From Glomus cerebriforme (lineage: Eukaryota > Glomeromycota > Glomeromycetes > Glomerales > Glomeraceae): a stretch of 34,074 bases of DNA. Below, in pieces: positions 31,463 to 34,074 of the stretch. Below the pieces are notes generated by a model that did not search any database, had not been told where the DNA came from, and was given only the letters and a program-made list of their open reading frames with translations. A program made the translations under genes and the position numbers. Each line of letters starts with the position of its first letter. Position 1 is the stretch's first letter. The stretch spans positions 212,978-247,051 of the forward strand of contig QKYT01000107.1 in NCBI GenBank assembly GCA_003550305.1, in the 5' to 3' direction.

Positions 31463-32836
31463 TCATCCCCAAGGTAATATATCGGGGTATAATTGTGATT
31501 GATTTTTAGGACAATAATTAAATAATAAAGATAATTCTGGACAACTAATTTGGTATGGATGGCTATAAAAAAAAAAGAGAGAATTTAAATAATAGATATT
31601 GGATAAATAATTATAAATTGAATCGATATAATCTTACCTTCTTCTATAAGGGTTTCTAGTTAATTTTTTATCTAATAATTTACCATGACAACCATATAAA
31701 TCTTGTTTAAAAGGCCCCAAAGAATTAACATTCTAAAAAAAAAAAAGTTAGATTTTTTTCCTTTTTTTTTAGAAAAAAAAGAATGATATTAAAGATAAGA
31801 TATGATACATTACCTCATTAACAAATCTACCTAAAGGACTTGAATTATCAGGATCGATACCAATATAATTAAATCTATTTAAAGGAAATTTCAATGCGAA
31901 TCTATGTAATTCTAAAAACCTTTTCTTTTTAAATTGAAATCCTATTACGGTTATATTTCTTGGATAATTATTTGTATATTCATTAAATCTACATATTGAA
32001 AACAATAAATTCTCGTATGAATCTCTTGCATATTCTTCAGTTATTATTCTTGTAATTAATGGATATTGTGTTGTTGAAGTAGTTGTTTGTGCGGTAGAAT
32101 TTATGGTTGAGGATAATAAATTAAGTGATTGTGCTAATGCCTAATAAAAAAAATTAAATTAAATATGAAATTTTTTTTTTAAAAAAATAATATGAATTAT
32201 TAACTAACATAGTAACTTTGTGCTTCACTACGTGGTCCAGCGGATGGTCTAGTTTCCCCCCTTAATTGAATAGAAATAAGATGAAATTTAAATAAAAAAA
32301 TATATATTTTTTTTAGAAAAAAATATCATTCCTTTTCTAAATAATTACCCGCTAAATATTAATAAAGATTCTTCATTTTCTTTAACTAATTCAACTCCTT
32401 TTTTAATATGTTTAATAAAAGTATTAACTTGACCATTTCCTTTTTGATAATCTTCTAATATCCAATTCTCTTCATTCTCTTCATTTCCTTCTTGATTATT
32501 ATTATTATTACCACCCAAATAAATTGCGTGCCCTGTTACGATAATTAAGTCTTTTAATTTAGGGTATGATACATTTGGTAAAAAATTTTGACTTAAATAA
32601 TTTAAATTTTCTTTATTATCATTACTATTATTATTATTATTATCTAATAAAAAATACTCTGATGTATCCTCTAAATAACAATTAATAAAATGATATAAAT
32701 TAATTGTTATAGAACTTATTATTAATATAGCGAAAAATCCGAATAATATATTTCTTTTTAAAGTTTTATTTAAAAAAAAATTATTTGATGGTGATAAAGT
32801 TGGTTGGTTGTTATTAAATAATGGTAATAATGACAT
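31463..32836 (-). CDS. DUF218 (YdcF/SanA-type) membrane protein
   Basis: Five exons on the minus strand, 32349-32836, 32209-32260, 31814-32140, 31638-31732 and 31463-31562, give 353 residues with matching phases. Residues about 30-52 (NILFGFFAILIISSITINLY) form one membrane helix, so this is a type II or single-pass protein. An Asn-rich spacer (64-75) follows. The DUF218 domain shows DLIIVTGHAIYLGG (about 96), SGGETRPSAGPRSEAQSYY (about 162-180), EEYARDSYENLLFS and VIGFQFKKKRFLELHR. Bacterial members act in envelope processes, but the biochemical role in fungi is unknown. A second poly-Asn run (about 110-114) lies within the domain. It converges on the C2 gene (345 bp between stops). Confidence 0.85.
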
Positions 32837-34074
32837 TTTACGAATTTCTTTTTTTATTTTTTTCCTTTAACCTTTTTTTTTTTTTATATTTTTATTTTCT
32901 TTTTAATAAAGATAAATTCTTTGTGTACGAATAAAGACAAAATTTTTTTTGCACTGGATTTGTTAATTTATAATTTTTATGGTATCACCAATTCACTAAT
33001 GCATAAATTATGTCACATGATATGCACAATTTGTTAGTGTTACACTATAAAAATTGAATTTTGCCCATCCGAAGATCCTTATAACCAAATTTGAATCAAA
33101 GGATTTATCCTTGCTTTGAAATAAGCATTATATTATTGTTGCTTTCAAAATGGTTAATTTTATAATATAAATAAAAAAAAATAGGTTTCTAAGTTTTTCA
33201 TTATCCAAAAATTATATAGATTATAGTATATCCTGAATTTGTTTAGAAAAAGGTTAAAAAAATATACTACTTTCATTTTAAAATTGCAATAAATATTTAT
33301 AAAAAAAATATTTAAATTATCATTCTAGAATTATTATTCAAATCTATTACTAAATCCATCTATTTAAAAAATATCAGAAATAAATATCTGATATTTATAT
33401 AATAGCATAATCCTTTTATTTAATTTTGATTTGATTCAAATCAAATTTAAATCAAATTAAATTAAATTAAATCAAATTAAATTAAATTTAAATTATGATA
33501 TTTAAATTATATTTATAATTAAAAAACTTTTGATTTTACTTATAAATATTATGATTATATTGATAACTGTATATTCTAAATATAAATATTAGTTTATATT
33601 ATATTATATTAATAATATTTTAAATAATAGGTTGTAATTATATTAAAAAATTAGAAATTTCTCTTACATAGAATTCTTTAATAAAATATTAGAAATACAA
33701 TTTTAAATTACTACTTATTTTTTGAAATTATACTTTTATATTTTTTTAAAAAATCATATAAATACTAAAATCTTTAATTTTTAATATTAAAAAAATAAAT
33801 TAAAAATAAATATAAATACATATATATTTTGCAATCCTTATAAAAATATTACAAATATTAATAATCAATAAAATGTAATATATTTATTATACTTTTACTT
33901 TTCTAAAAAAAATATAAAAATACTAATTTTAAATTTATTATATTTTCAGTTAACATCAGCAAATTTTTTAGTCTGCAGATCTGTGCAGGTCTGCAATATC
34001 ATTATATTTGCACAGTTCTTTAATAAAAATTGCCACCGATCTGTAATATGCAGATTATTGCCAAACTTTTAATA
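32837..34074. other. AT-rich intergenic end of the window
   Basis: An attaa/atcaa simple repeat with palindromic character lies at about 33425-33490. The last 110 bases hold gtctgcagatctgtgcaggt and a second ctgtaatatgcagatt, a repeat-like block that may be the start of another transposon cut by the window edge. No gene is seen. Confidence 0.5.

Overview
The window is eukaryotic nuclear DNA and almost certainly fungal. It is very AT-rich, the genes have short GT-AG introns of roughly 40-120 nt, and the catalogue fits a fungus: pantothenate synthetase, PEX10, a C2 protein with a proline-rich tail, a vWA/alpha-kinase and a GH5 enzyme. The base composition, intron style, large load of decayed transposons and repetitive low-complexity paralogues suggest an arbuscular mycorrhizal fungus such as Rhizophagus (Glomeromycotina). 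That assignment is inference from resemblance, not from a search. No tRNA, rRNA, CRISPR array, bacterial operon or viral gene was seen.

Layout. 1-3400 is a transposon graveyard: the decayed 3' part of a transposon-type coding region, an exact 260-bp-period tandem copy with an N at its junction, a third CpG-free copy, a 356-bp MITE, and a pogo/Tigger-like MITE that carries an hAT-like foldback element. 4417-6162 (-) is a six-exon, membrane-anchored GH5 beta-mannanase-like gene. 7838-14201 is a compact housekeeping block: pantothenate synthetase (+), PEX10 (-, 8 exons), an unrecognised nuclear-type protein (+, 6 exons) and a TatD-family hydrolase (-). 14640-20560 is a second transposon block: a broken Mutator-like (MULE) transposase bounded by a candidate 24-nt terminal inverted repeat, invaded by at least three MITEs (two nested one in the other), with a 935-bp run of N.

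21191-22900 (+) is an intact single-exon vWA + alpha-kinase gene. 24188-24994 (-) and 27200-27602 (-) are two members of an unrecognised Asn/Ser-rich family, the second broken by a frameshift. 29433-31117 (+) is a five-exon C2 protein with two coding minisatellites (Inn1/Fic1-like layout). 31463-32836 (-) is a five-exon DUF218 membrane protein. The rest is AT-rich intergenic DNA.

The genes do not form a pathway. They are ordinary, independently acting fungal genes in convergent or divergent pairs. I see no convincing new multi-gene system. The most informative signals are the evolutionary ones: C-to-T/CpG decay of transposon copies, nested MITEs with readable target duplications, and a local pair of lineage-type paralogues, one intact and one broken. 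All exon boundaries were derived by hand from splice sites and reading phase; each full model closes in frame.
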